From: Paenibacillus sp. sptzw28 | Lineage (GTDB): Bacteria; Bacillota; Bacilli; Paenibacillales; Paenibacillaceae | Assembly (NCBI RefSeq): GCF_019550795.1 | Contig: NZ_CP080545.1 | Span: forward strand, 1,073,501-1,137,500 | DNA: 64,000 nucleotides | Direction: 5' to 3' | In this document: piece by piece, positions 52,651-62,136 of the stretch | Position numbering within the stretch: position 1 is the stretch's first letter | Layout of the letters: each line of letters starts with the position of its first letter | Program-made: the position numbers and the translations under genes | Notes under the pieces: model-generated | Database searches by the model: none | Told to the model about the DNA's origin: nothing | The model's input: the letters and a program-made list of their open reading frames with translations, nothing else

Positions 52651-54741
52651 ATGAATCCGGTTAGCGTTTTTTGGAATGACATGAAAGGAGTTATTCGTAA
52701 ACCGATGCTCTTGATATCCTTCATTGCGGTGGCGTTGCTCCCGATGCTTTACAGCAGCATTCTCGTTGCAGGCTCATGGGATCCCTACGGAAAGCTAGAT
52801 AAGCTTCCGGTCGCAGTCGTTAATTTGGATAAAGGCGCGAAGTATGATGGGAAGTCGCTGGATGTCGGTGCGGATTTTGTTAATGAGCTGAAGAAAAATA
52901 CTGGTTTCAAGTGGGTGTTCGTGAACGGGGAAGAGGCCGCGAAAGGAATGACAGACAATCAATATTACATGACGGTCACGATTCCGGACAATTTCTCGCA
53001 AAAAGCGACCACCTTGATGAATGACCATCCCGAGCAGGCTGAGATTATATTCGAACCGAACAGCGATTATAATTTCGTAGCCGGACAGATCGGCAATAAC
53101 GCGGTCAAAGAGCTAAGGTCGAAGCTGTCCGCCCAGATCACAGAAGCGTATACGCGCAGCATGCTGGGGCAGGTCGATAAACTTTCCACAGGGCTCGGAA
53201 CCGCGGGTAACGGCGCGGACAAACTGAAAGACGGTGCCGATCAGCTGCAGGAAGGCCTATCAAGGCTGAAGGACAATGTCGCCAAATTCGCTGACGGGAC
53301 ATCGAAGCTTCAAGACGGAATGAAGCCGCTCCTTGCTGGAGCGGGAACCCTTCATACCGGCGCGTCAACCGTTCACAAAGGCGCCTCCGATTTAGCCGCC
53401 GGACTGAGTCAATTATCAGCTGCGGGACATGAATTGGAGGATGGGGCCGTGAAAACTCAGCAGGGGGCGTCCGAGCTGGAGAAAGGGCTTCAATCCTCCA
53501 AGGATGCCAGCGGCAGGCTTAAAGCAGGTCTTGCTGACTCGGCGGAAGCAAGCGGCAAGGTGGCAGGTGGAGCCGGTCAGGTGGCAGCGGGTCTGGAACA
53601 GCTCATCAAGTCCGACCCGCAGCTTGAAGCGAATCCCGAGGCGCTGAAATTGCTTGCGGCCAGCCAAGCGGTCGCTGAGGGAAGCGCGCAGCTGGCAGCC
53701 GGCCAGCAGCAGCTGCTTGCAGGCAGCGAGAAGCTTGATCAAGGCCAGCAGCAGCTTCTGCAGGGAGCATCCGCACTGAATGCGGGAGAATCGGAATTGG
53801 TGGACGGGTTAAGCCGGTTTGACGGTAAACTGGATGAAGCCGCCGCCGGAGGAAACAAACTTGCAGCCGGCCTGGGCCGGGTTGATCAAGGCGCAGCTGC
53901 AATTCAGCAAGGCCTTAATCAGGTGGCGGGCGGTATCGGCGGACTTACGGACGGTTCGAGAAAGCTGGACGCCGGGACCGGTCAGCTGAAGGAAGGGACT
54001 TTAAAGCTGGCCGAGGGGACAGGCGAGTTGGCCGGTAAATTGAAAGACGCGGCGGCTCAAACGGCACAAGTGAAGTCCGGGAATGATACCGTGAATATGT
54101 TTGCGAATCCGGTTAAAGTTGTCGAGAATGGCGATCGCAAGGTGGATCGTTACGGGGTTGGAATCGCTCCGTACTTCCTGTCGCTTGCCCTGTTTATAGG
54201 GGCACTGGTGTTTACAACCGTCTTCCCGGTCCGCGATTCAAGCGTTCCCGGTGCGTCACCGATGGGACGTTTCACGAGCCGTACCCTGACCTTTGCAACG
54301 ATGAGTCTGCTGCAATCCGTAATTGCGGGTGCGGTGATTATCTACGGTCTTGGGCTGGAGGTTAGAAGCGTGCCGCTGTTCTTCCTGTACACCTTCGCAG
54401 CCAGCATAACCTTTACGTTCATTATTCAGGCGATTGTGACCTGGTTTGACCAGCCGGGACGATTTATCGCCATTGTGCTGATGATTCTTCAGCTGACATC
54501 AAGCGCCGGGACCTTCCCGCTTGAGCTGCTGCCGGGCTGGATGCAGAAGCTGAATCCGTGGCTGCCCATGGCACACAGCATTACGGGCTTCAAAGCAATT
54601 ATCGCAAGCGGCGATTATGGCTTGATGCGGGAGCAATTAGGATATCTGGCGATTTATGCCGTCCTGTTCCTTGTATTGACATGGGTGTATTTCATCCGGC
54701 AAACCACCGATCGAAGCAGCTTCAAAGAATTGACTGTATAA
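52651..54741 (+). CDS. YhgE/Pip domain membrane protein
   Basis: 696 residues. An N-terminal helix (about 20-38), the YhgE domain with LPVAVVNLDKGAKYDGKSLDVG and YMTVTIPDNFSQKATTLMNDHPEQAEI, a long extracytoplasmic stalk (about 170-480) of repeated heptads with LQ/DGA-x-x-L patterns such as LKDGADQLQEGLSRL, then a C-terminal block of five helices of ABC-2 permease type. This is the family of phage infection protein Pip and ESX/type VII accessory proteins. RBS AAAAGGTGAG before ATG 52651. Probable role in envelope export or phage adsorption; under the TetR regulator. Confidence 0.9.
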   Translation: MNPVSVFWNDMKGVIRKPMLLISFIAVALLPMLYSSILVAGSWDPYGKLDKLPVAVVNLDKGAKYDGKSLDVGADFVNELKKNTGFKWVFVNGEEAAKGMTDNQYYMTVTIPDNFSQKATTLMNDHPEQAEIIFEPNSDYNFVAGQIGNNAVKELRSKLSAQITEAYTRSMLGQVDKLSTGLGTAGNGADKLKDGADQLQEGLSRLKDNVAKFADGTSKLQDGMKPLLAGAGTLHTGASTVHKGASDLAAGLSQLSAAGHELEDGAVKTQQGASELEKGLQSSKDASGRLKAGLADSAEASGKVAGGAGQVAAGLEQLIKSDPQLEANPEALKLLAASQAVAEGSAQLAAGQQQLLAGSEKLDQGQQQLLQGASALNAGESELVDGLSRFDGKLDEAAAGGNKLAAGLGRVDQGAAAIQQGLNQVAGGIGGLTDGSRKLDAGTGQLKEGTLKLAEGTGELAGKLKDAAAQTAQVKSGNDTVNMFANPVKVVENGDRKVDRYGVGIAPYFLSLALFIGALVFTTVFPVRDSSVPGASPMGRFTSRTLTFATMSLLQSVIAGAVIIYGLGLEVRSVPLFFLYTFAASITFTFIIQAIVTWFDQPGRFIAIVLMILQLTSSAGTFPLELLPGWMQKLNPWLPMAHSITGFKAIIASGDYGLMREQLGYLAIYAVLFLVLTWVYFIRQTTDRSSFKELTV

Positions 54742-54773
54742 GGTATACTGAAAGGCATAAGCTGACCATTGAA

Positions 54774-54798
54774 AGGGCGTGAGTTGAACTCACGCCCT
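54774..54798. terminator. Hairpin between yhgE and the convergent lipoprotein gene
   Basis: AGGGCGTGAG pairs perfectly with CTCACGCCCT around TTGAA. Only a short AT-rich tail (AATTCG) follows, so efficiency is uncertain. It overlaps the stop codon of the minus-strand gene. Confidence 0.6.
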
Positions 54799-55765
54799 AA
54801 TTCGTTTCCGCTCCGATTTCCCGAACGCCCGTATCGACAAAGGCGGGTATGTTCCTGCCTTCGTCTGCCTTCAGCAGATATTCGATGATCCACTTTCCCC
54901 AATCCTGCTCATTTTGCGAAATAACGGAAGTCGTTTGGCCGTTGCGGATCGCTTCGCGGATTTCTGGCATCATTCCGAATGCGACGGCATCCCGGCTGAG
55001 TCCCTTAGCCTTCCAGACAAGCACGGAGTTTAATGCGGATATGAAGTCGATGGAGACGAAAGCATCGAAATGGGGATGTGCGTCAATCATCGCTTCCATA
55101 TCGGATAGCGCCCGTTCTCCGCTTCCCTCGTTATACCGGACCTCAAGCACCTGAATTTCCGTTTGTTCGTTCAAATAGCGGAGCAAGCCGTCAAGCCTGT
55201 CCTTATAAATTCTCATCGTGGACAATCCCGATTCGACAAGGATCATCCCCTTACCTTTCAGAAGCCGGCTGATTACTTCCCCCATGTGCGTTCCGGCTTT
55301 CAGGTTATCCGTACCGATAAACGATAACCGTTTGCTGCCGGGTGAATCGGACTCGAAGCAAATAACAGGAATCCCGGCTTGGACGGCTTTGTCGATAACC
55401 GGAACCAGCGCTTCCGAATCGATCGGGTCGATCGCAATCCCGTCCACCTTCTGTTTGATCATCGTTTCCATCATCCGGATTTGCTGCTCCAGATTCATTT
55501 CTTCCGGCGCTTTGACAATTAGCTGAATGGAATAGGGCTTTGCGGCTTCCTCGGCCAGACGGGTAACCATTTCGTAGAAAGGATGGGCTACCGGATAAAT
55601 TATGCCGAAGGTACGTTCGGCGGGCCTTTCCTTCTCTTGAGGCGACGGCGTATTCGCCGCCGCCGGACCGGGCGGGGTCCCGCTCTGACAGCCTGACCCC
55701 GCAAGGAGGATCACCGCTGCGAGCGCACCCCCCAGCCATTTAATTGCGAAGTTCGCCCTGCGCAT
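54797..55765 (-). CDS. Sugar-binding lipoprotein, probable sensor of the YesMN-like system
   Basis: 322 residues. Lipobox GSGC (Cys26), then a type-I binding fold (FGIIYPVAHPFYEMVTRLAEEAAKPYSIQLIVKAPEE, VDGIAIDPIDSEALVPVIDKAVQAGIPVICFE, IGTDNLKAGTHMGEVI). Its start overlaps the response regulator gene by 26 bases, so it is coupled to that gene and not to a transporter. No permease or ATPase adjoins it. This fits sensor lipoproteins that work with LytS/YesM-type kinases, such as XylFII of clostridia. Ligand likely a furanose or pentose-type sugar. Confidence 0.85.
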   Translation of the reverse strand: MRRANFAIKWLGGALAAVILLAGSGCQSGTPPGPAAANTPSPQEKERPAERTFGIIYPVAHPFYEMVTRLAEEAAKPYSIQLIVKAPEEMNLEQQIRMMETMIKQKVDGIAIDPIDSEALVPVIDKAVQAGIPVICFESDSPGSKRLSFIGTDNLKAGTHMGEVISRLLKGKGMILVESGLSTMRIYKDRLDGLLRYLNEQTEIQVLEVRYNEGSGERALSDMEAMIDAHPHFDAFVSIDFISALNSVLVWKAKGLSRDAVAFGMMPEIREAIRNGQTTSVISQNEQDWGKWIIEYLLKADEGRNIPAFVDTGVREIGAETN

Positions 55766-57398
55766 GATCCGCGCCCTCCCTGCCGGAAGGAGAGCCTGAG
55801 AAACGGCCCGTTTTCCTGAATTCCGTTGTCGTTACTCCCGTGATGCGTTTGAACAGATTGGAGAAATAATGGGCGTCGTTGTAGCCAACCTGAAAGGCGA
55901 TCTCGTAGGATTTGGCATTCGTCGATTGAAGGAGCTCCATCGCTTTGCGTATGCGGATTTGCGTTAAATAATCGATGAATGTTTGTCCCGTCTCCTGGCT
56001 GAACACCTTGCTCAGATGACTGGGACTTATTTTGACATAATCAGCCGTGTCCTGAAGCGAGAAATAGTCTTTATCGTAGTTGGAATGCATATATTCCTTG
56101 ACCTTGAGCAGCATATCGCTATATTTATCCAGGCAGCGGGACCGCCACACCCGAAACTGCTCCGCGAGGGCAATCAGATAATCGCAGGCATCCTCCCACG
56201 TCCGTACCGATTCAATTGACTTCTGCAGTTCATTCAATGTTTCCCCGGGTGGTGCCTGTTTGCCGCACAGTTCTTTGGCAGTCCGGAAAATTTCCAGCGT
56301 CAGGTCGTTAAGAATGTAATATCCCGCCAGGGATGAATGCCAATCGACGGATCGAAGCTCGTGAGCGAATTCGGCGACGAACTCTGCTGTCTGCGCCGTA
56401 GAGCCGAGTCTCAGAAACTCGATAAACCTGCTGCGGTCCAAGTAAACCGTCTGCTGCAGCGATCCGGCGACCGTATCCCATACATTGCGGCGGTTCCGTC
56501 TGGACAATCGCCGCGTATGCATATCCTCTTCCGCTTCCATGAACGAAATATGGATACCATGAAGACGTTCCCTGACACTTCCGATCCCGACGGAAATTGA
56601 AATCGAGGGGGATTTGTCCTCCGCCGTCTTCTCTATGTTCTGAAATGACAGCAAACGCTGCTGAAGCTCTTCCAGGCTGTCCCCTTTCATTATCCAAACC
56701 GTTTCTGTCCGGCTTCGCCTGAACATCAAGGTTTCATGATCGCTGCCTCCTGCCGTATGATTGTCCGGGTACCAAGTCTGCGGCTGATGATTATCCTCAT
56801 ATAATCCGGCGGCGGATGGATCATCCTCGCTTCGGATGTCCAGCAGGGCTACGGCATAGTAGTGGGCCACCAGGTTGAGAGACAGGCCTGCGCTGCGGTT
56901 GATTGCTTCCGAGGCACCGATAAACCCGCTGCACAGGTCGTTCAGAAGCTTCTCCCGGGTGAGTCCGGCCTGCTCGAGCTCGCTCTCCTTAAGCCTGGCA
57001 AGCCGCTCCCGTTCGCGGCGCTCCCCGTTGATTTTATCGCTGACCGAATGAAGCAGACTGGTGAGGCCGGCCGCGCTTATCGGCTTGAGACAGTATTCTT
57101 CGACGCCCATGCGCAAGGCCGCTCTGGCATATTCGAACTCGCCGTGCCCGCTCAGCAGAATGATTTTTACCGAAGGCATTCGATTGCGGACTATTGCCGA
57201 CAGCTCCAGCCCGTTCATAAAGGGCATCTTGATATCCGTGATCAGGATATCCGGCTGCAGCTGCTCGATCATCGGCAGCGCGATTTCGCCGTCGGGTGCA
57301 TCCCCGCAATATTCAAAGCCTTCCTGCTCCCATTGGATACAGTCGCGGATCGTTTCCCTGACCAGAATTTCATCGTCAACCAACATCACTTTCTTCAC
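55740..57398 (-). CDS. Response regulator with AraC output domain (YesN-like)
   Basis: 552 residues. Receiver (1-125; VMLVDDEILVRETI, phospho-acceptor in DILITDIKMPFMNGLEL, LLSGHGEFEYARAAL, EEYCLKPI), a central region of about 300 residues, and a C-terminal AraC double helix-turn-helix (about 430-530; FSLQDTADYVKISPSHLSKVFSQETGQTFIDYLTQIRIRKAMELL, VGYNDAHYFSNLFKRITGVTTTEFRK). Six bases after the kinase gene. Most likely activates the divergent ytfQ operon, whose promoter has a good -10 but no -35 box. Confidence 0.93.
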   Translation of the reverse strand: MKKVMLVDDEILVRETIRDCIQWEQEGFEYCGDAPDGEIALPMIEQLQPDILITDIKMPFMNGLELSAIVRNRMPSVKIILLSGHGEFEYARAALRMGVEEYCLKPISAAGLTSLLHSVSDKINGERRERERLARLKESELEQAGLTREKLLNDLCSGFIGASEAINRSAGLSLNLVAHYYAVALLDIRSEDDPSAAGLYEDNHQPQTWYPDNHTAGGSDHETLMFRRSRTETVWIMKGDSLEELQQRLLSFQNIEKTAEDKSPSISISVGIGSVRERLHGIHISFMEAEEDMHTRRLSRRNRRNVWDTVAGSLQQTVYLDRSRFIEFLRLGSTAQTAEFVAEFAHELRSVDWHSSLAGYYILNDLTLEIFRTAKELCGKQAPPGETLNELQKSIESVRTWEDACDYLIALAEQFRVWRSRCLDKYSDMLLKVKEYMHSNYDKDYFSLQDTADYVKISPSHLSKVFSQETGQTFIDYLTQIRIRKAMELLQSTNAKSYEIAFQVGYNDAHYFSNLFKRITGVTTTEFRKTGRFSGSPSGREGADHAQGELRN

Positions 57399-57404
57399 CC
57401 GGTG

Positions 57405-59207
57405 TCACTCCAGTCTCATCGGTATTCGTATGGTCACCGTCGTCCCTTCACGTTCCATGCTGTCCACCTGCACCCCGTAGCCTTCGCCATAATACAGCCG
57501 AATCCGCTGGTGCACATTGTGGAGACCGAACCCGCCGGAAACTTCTTTTCCGGTCTCTGCCGGTATATGGCGGTTCGACAAATTAACTCTTAATTGCTCC
57601 AGCTTGCCCGGGCTCATGCCGATGCCTGTATCACGGACGGTCAGAACGATTTCCCGTTCGCCGCCCTCATATCCGCTTATACGGATGAATCCTTTGCCGC
57701 GCTTGTTCTTGAGTCCGTGGTAAAGCGCATTCTCGACAATCGGCTGCAGCGTCATTTTCAGAATCGGAAAGGAATGAAGCTGCGGGTCCACATCGACTTC
57801 ATAATCGAGAATGTCGCGATAGCGCATTTGCTGGATCTCCAGGTAGCTGCCCACGTGCTCGAGTTCCCTCTCCAGACTGATCCAATCCCGGCCCCTGCTC
57901 AGACTGATGCGGAACAGCCGCGACAGTGACTGCACGAGCCGGATGACCTTGTCATTCTTGCCTGCTTCCGCCATCCAGACGATAGAGTCGAGGGTGTTAT
58001 ACAGGAAATGGGGGTTAATCTGGGCCTGCAGCGCCCGGAGCTCGGCCTTCTGGATTTCCTCCTGCTCCTTGATGCTCTGGCTTAGCAGTGCTTTGATTTT
58101 GCCCAGCATAATATTGAAGCTGCTGCCGAGGTCGGCGATTTCATCCTTGCCTTCCGGCGTAACCTTGGCTTCCAGATATCCCGAAGCGGCGAGCTGCATC
58201 TTGTTCTTCAGCAGCTGAACCGGACGCGTCAACCGGGCGGTGATGAAGAAGTGGAGCGTAATGGCGAAGACGATGCTTAACGCGACGCTTATAATGATAA
58301 GCTGCCGGATCGAGTTGGCCTCCCTGACGATTTCCTGCAGAGGAGCAAGCCCGACGATTTTCCAGCCGGTGGCCAGGGAAGCGGAAGCGACGACGAACTT
58401 GGGCTTGCCGGCCGAGGAATCGACGAAGCTGGCGCTGGAACCGGCCGTCATTGCGGTCAGGTCCGCAGGCTTAAGCAATGTGCTGCTCTCGTCCATGTTC
58501 GCCGGGGTGAATATCGGGGCACCCGTGTTATCCGCGACATAGAAGAAGCCCGTCCGGCCGATCGTGACATTGTCGCAAAACCGTTTCACGATGGAATCGT
58601 CCAGATCGATCACGATAAAACCGATCACCTCATGCGTAATCCGCTGCCGGACCGTAGCCATAATGGATATCACATGTTGTTTATCGTACTGAAACCCGTC
58701 CAGCCGATCCATTGTCATGGAATCGGAGGGAGGGATATTGAGAATTGCGTCCGGATGGTTGACCAAATAAGAGAAGTGCGGATTTCTGAGCGGATTCCGG
58801 TCTAACTGAAAGACCCCCCTCCGTTCGCTTATGCCTCTTCCGTACAAGTTGATCATTGTGATGTTAAGAACGCTGTCATATTTATACGTTTGACGGTAAG
58901 AGTCCATCGTCCTCAATATTTCTTTGGCATCCTCATAGGTATCGCTCTGCGAGAATAGGAAATGAAGCACCTGCGGATTTTTGCCAAGCTCCAGCAATTT
59001 GCCGGTATCCATAAACAGGGTATCGATGTCCCGGGCAAGCTGACCGGCTACGAGTATGGCGGAGGCTTTGCTGTTTCCGAATACGGTGTTGAATGATTTC
59101 TGGTAAGAAATCAAGCCCACGGCAATCAATGGGACGCAGGTCAGAATGACGAACATGGTCAGCAGCTTGGCACGCAAGCTCGAAGAGATCCAACGCAGCA
59201 ATTTCAT
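57405..59207 (-). CDS. Sensor histidine kinase (YesM-like)
   Basis: 600 residues. TM1 (about 13-33), extracytoplasmic Cache-like sensor, TM2 (about 280-302), HAMP, then the His_kinase domain with phospho-acceptor in ALQAQINPHFLYNTLDSIVWMAEAGKND and HATPase (VENALYHGLKNKRGKG, DTGIGMSP, GGFGLHNVHQRIRLYYG). This is the LytS/YesM class. Start at ATG 59205-59207 gives family length; an upstream frame adds 43 residues that look like untranslated leader. Ribosome binding site weak (GGAACG). Senses sugar, probably via the lipoprotein encoded at 54797. Confidence 0.92.
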   Translation of the reverse strand: MKLLRWISSSLRAKLLTMFVILTCVPLIAVGLISYQKSFNTVFGNSKASAILVAGQLARDIDTLFMDTGKLLELGKNPQVLHFLFSQSDTYEDAKEILRTMDSYRQTYKYDSVLNITMINLYGRGISERRGVFQLDRNPLRNPHFSYLVNHPDAILNIPPSDSMTMDRLDGFQYDKQHVISIMATVRQRITHEVIGFIVIDLDDSIVKRFCDNVTIGRTGFFYVADNTGAPIFTPANMDESSTLLKPADLTAMTAGSSASFVDSSAGKPKFVVASASLATGWKIVGLAPLQEIVREANSIRQLIIISVALSIVFAITLHFFITARLTRPVQLLKNKMQLAASGYLEAKVTPEGKDEIADLGSSFNIMLGKIKALLSQSIKEQEEIQKAELRALQAQINPHFLYNTLDSIVWMAEAGKNDKVIRLVQSLSRLFRISLSRGRDWISLERELEHVGSYLEIQQMRYRDILDYEVDVDPQLHSFPILKMTLQPIVENALYHGLKNKRGKGFIRISGYEGGEREIVLTVRDTGIGMSPGKLEQLRVNLSNRHIPAETGKEVSGGFGLHNVHQRIRLYYGEGYGVQVDSMEREGTTVTIRIPMRLE

Positions 59208-59407
59208 AAGCGTTCCGAGACCTTTCGAAATAAAGTAGGCGAATCTAGCTAAATTATGAAGGAGATGGGATGAAAACGCAATCATTCGCCAAATAACACA
59301 ACTTCGAAACAAAATAACAAACCGATTGGAGCGCACTCGGCCGAAATGGATAAAAATTTACAACAAGCGGCGGTGAAACTCCGTATCCGGTCACTTTGTA
59401 AGCGTTC

Positions 59408-59413
59408 TATAAT
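59408..59413 (+). promoter_or_regulatory. Candidate -10 box of the ytf operon
   Basis: TATAAT with no recognisable -35 box at 17-18 bases (the region reads ATCCGG), 46 bases before the ytfQ start codon. An activator-dependent promoter fits the adjacent response regulator. Confidence 0.35.
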
Positions 59414-59458
59414 CAGAGCACACCAGTCACAAGGTGATCTAAAGGGGAGGAATAAAAC

Positions 59459-60520
59459 TTGAAACTGACTAGAAAAATGGGCATTGTCCTCGCTGCATCG
59501 GTCTTGCTGCTGTTTACGGCGGCGTGCGGAAGCGGCGGCAGCGGCAGCGGCAGCGGCAACAACACATCCGGGGGCAGCGCGGAAGCTCCGGCGAATAGTG
59601 CAGCGGAAGCCAAGAGCGAGTCTGCGGAAGCGCCTGCCGATAAGAAGGTGACCCTGGGCTTCGCACAGGTCGGTGCGGAGAGCGGCTGGAGAACGGCGAA
59701 CACGACGTCGATTCAGGATTCGGCCAAGGAGGCCGGCTTCGACCTTAAATTCTCGGATGCGCAGCAGAAGCAGGAAAACCAGATTAAAGCCATTCGTACT
59801 TATATCCAGCAAAAAGTAGATGTAATCGCATTTTCGCCGGTTGTCGAATCCGGATGGGACACGGTGCTGAAGGAAGCTAAAGACGCCGGCATTCCGGTCA
59901 TCTTGACCGACCGCGCGGTCGATTCCAAGGACACGTCCCTGTACGAAACGTTCATCGGCTCCGACTTCGTGGAGGAAGGCCGCCGCGCAGGGCAGTGGCT
60001 CGTGGATAAATACAAGGATGCAGCCGGCGACGTTAATATCGTCGAGCTGCAGGGGACGACAGGCTCCGCACCGGCCAATGACCGGAAAGCGGGCTTCGCG
60101 GAAGTAATCAAGTCGAATCCGAACTTGAAGGTAATCGCTTCCCAGACAGGCGACTTTACCCGTGCGAAAGGCAAAGAGGTCATGCAGGCGTTCCTCAAGG
60201 CAAATAAGAAAATCGATGTCTTGTACGCGCACAATGACGACATGGCGCTTGGCGCCATTCAAGCGATTGAAGCTGCCGGTCTGAAGCCGGGAGAGGACAT
60301 TGTCATCATTTCCATCGATGGCGTCAAAGACGGATTCACCGCGGCCAGCGAAGGCAAAATCAACTTTATCGTCGAGTGTAATCCGCTGCTCGGGCCGCAG
60401 CTCATGCAGGCGGTTCGCGATGTTCTGGACGGCAAGGAAATTCCGAAGCGTATTGTGACGGTGGAAGGCGTGTTCACCTCGGAGGAGGCCAAGAAGGAGC
60501 TTCCGAACCGTAAGTATTAA
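59459..60520 (+). CDS. ytfQ: Sugar ABC transporter solute-binding lipoprotein (YtfQ-like)
   Basis: 353 residues. Lipobox TAAC (Cys23), a Gly/Ser/Ala-rich linker, then LGFAQVGAESGWRTANTTSIQDSAKEAGFDLKFSDAQQKQENQIKAIRTYIQQKVDVIAFSPVVESGWD, which closely follows E. coli YtfQ (galactofuranose-binding protein); WRTANT and DGVKDGFTAASEGKINFIVECNPLLGPQ are its hallmark segments. TTG start with GGGGAGG ahead. Heads the ytfQRT-yjfF order. The sugar may be galactofuranose or another furanose such as fructose, since related Bifidobacterium systems import fructose. Confidence 0.9.
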   Translation: MKLTRKMGIVLAASVLLLFTAACGSGGSGSGSGNNTSGGSAEAPANSAAEAKSESAEAPADKKVTLGFAQVGAESGWRTANTTSIQDSAKEAGFDLKFSDAQQKQENQIKAIRTYIQQKVDVIAFSPVVESGWDTVLKEAKDAGIPVILTDRAVDSKDTSLYETFIGSDFVEEGRRAGQWLVDKYKDAAGDVNIVELQGTTGSAPANDRKAGFAEVIKSNPNLKVIASQTGDFTRAKGKEVMQAFLKANKKIDVLYAHNDDMALGAIQAIEAAGLKPGEDIVIISIDGVKDGFTAASEGKINFIVECNPLLGPQLMQAVRDVLDGKEIPKRIVTVEGVFTSEEAKKELPNRKY

Positions 60521-60537
60521 TTCGCAATGATTGTGAC

Positions 60538-60581
60538 AAAGCCACTCCGGCTTGATGCAACGCTTGGCCCGGGGTGGCTTT
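60538..60581 (+). terminator. Attenuating hairpin between ytfQ and ytfR
   Basis: AAAGCCACTCCGG pairs with CCGGGGTGGCTTT (one mismatch), with a weak T-rich tail. Such hairpins often keep the binding protein expressed above the other subunits. Confidence 0.6.
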
Positions 60582-60612
60582 CGTCTTGTTCCCAGTAGAA
60601 AGGAGTCGCCTT

Positions 60613-62130
60613 ATGAGAACATTACAGCCGATTCTGCAAATGACGGATATTCATAAGAAATTTCCCGGCGTCAAGGCGTTATCCGGCGTCGATTTCCGGT
60701 TGTTCCCCGGTGAAGTCCATGCGTTGATGGGAGAGAATGGAGCCGGCAAATCAACACTTATCAAGGTATTGACTGGGGTCTACTCGATCGACCGGGGCTC
60801 CGTCGAGCTTGAGCAAGCTGAAGTAGGCATTCAAAGTCCGCAGGATGCGCAAAATGCGGGGATCAGTACGGTTTATCAGGAAGTTAATTTGTGCCCGAAC
60901 CTGTCGGTAGCCGAAAATATTTTCATCGGCCGGCAGCCCCGGAGGTTGGGCCGGATCAGATGGAAAGAAATGAACGGGTCCGCGCAGAGGCTGCTCCGTG
61001 ATCGGTTGAACCTGGAAATCGATGTGACACAGCCGCTTCAGTCCTATTCGGTTGCCGTTCAGCAGCTCGTCGCGATTGCGCGTGCTTTGAATATTTCCGC
61101 GAAAGTGCTCATATTGGATGAGCCAACCTCCAGCCTGGACCGCAGCGAGGTGCAGCAGCTGTTTGCCGTGATGAACAAGCTGAAGAGCGAAGGATTGGCC
61201 ATCTTGTTCGTTACGCATTTCCTTGATCAGGTATATGAAATTTCCGATCGAATAACCATTCTCCGTAACGGGGAGTTTGTCGGGGAGTATCCGGCAGATG
61301 AGCTCCCCCGGATAGAATTGGTGTCGAGGATGATCGGCAAAGAGCTGCATATGCTCGATCAACTGCCGAAGGAGGCCGGTGGCGAAGCGTCCTCGGCCAT
61401 GGATGAAGTAATGCTCGAAGCGGTCGGCCTTGGCAAGAAAGGCGCCATAGAGCCGTTCGATCTAAAGGTGCGCAGGGGCGAAATCGTCGGACTGGCCGGG
61501 CTGCTCGGCTCGGGCCGAACGGAGCTTGCCAGGCTGCTGTTCGGGGCTGACCGTGCCGAACAAGGCACGCTTCGGTTATCCGGCAAGCAAAGGGGAGTCC
61601 TGCATTCGCCGAGGCAGGCCATTGACAGCGGAATTGCGTTTTGTTCTGAGAACCGGAAAGCGGAGGGCATTATCGATGACCTGACCGTCAGAGAAAATAT
61701 CATTCTCGCCCTCCAGGCGACGCGCGGCTGGTTCAGAACGATATCCAGGAAGCGCCAGGACGAAATCGCACTCGAATATATCCGCATGCTGAACATTAAT
61801 CCGCCGAATCCGGAGCATCTGATCCGCAATCTAAGCGGCGGAAACCAGCAGAAGGTGCTGCTGGCACGCTGGCTTCTCACGGACCCGAAGCTGCTCATAC
61901 TGGACGAACCGACAAGAGGCATTGATATCGGGGCCAAAGCGGAAATTCAGAAGCTGGTCATGACCCTGTCCCGGAAAGGAATGTCCGTACTCTTTATTTC
62001 TTCCGAGCTTGAAGAGGTGCTGCGGGTAAGCGATCGTATCGGCATACTAAGAGACCGGCGCAAAATTAAAGAATTGGCCGCTGAAGAGATTAGCCAGCAC
62101 AATGTGATGCAGGCAATAGCAGGAGGATGA
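60613..62130 (+). CDS. ytfR: Sugar ABC transporter ATP-binding protein (YtfR-like)
   Basis: 505 residues with two nucleotide-binding domains. Domain 1: GENGAGKST, YQEVNLCPNLSVAENIFIGRQPRR, VLILDEPTSSLD. Domain 2: GLLGSGRTE, LSGGNQQKVLLARWL, LLILDEPTRGID. ENIFIGR and the LRDRRKIKEL ending follow YtfR. ATG at 60613 with AAAGGAG ahead. Energises the furanose transporter. Confidence 0.93.
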   Translation: MRTLQPILQMTDIHKKFPGVKALSGVDFRLFPGEVHALMGENGAGKSTLIKVLTGVYSIDRGSVELEQAEVGIQSPQDAQNAGISTVYQEVNLCPNLSVAENIFIGRQPRRLGRIRWKEMNGSAQRLLRDRLNLEIDVTQPLQSYSVAVQQLVAIARALNISAKVLILDEPTSSLDRSEVQQLFAVMNKLKSEGLAILFVTHFLDQVYEISDRITILRNGEFVGEYPADELPRIELVSRMIGKELHMLDQLPKEAGGEASSAMDEVMLEAVGLGKKGAIEPFDLKVRRGEIVGLAGLLGSGRTELARLLFGADRAEQGTLRLSGKQRGVLHSPRQAIDSGIAFCSENRKAEGIIDDLTVRENIILALQATRGWFRTISRKRQDEIALEYIRMLNINPPNPEHLIRNLSGGNQQKVLLARWLLTDPKLLILDEPTRGIDIGAKAEIQKLVMTLSRKGMSVLFISSELEEVLRVSDRIGILRDRRKIKELAAEEISQHNVMQAIAGG

Positions 62131-62136
62131 ACGTAA

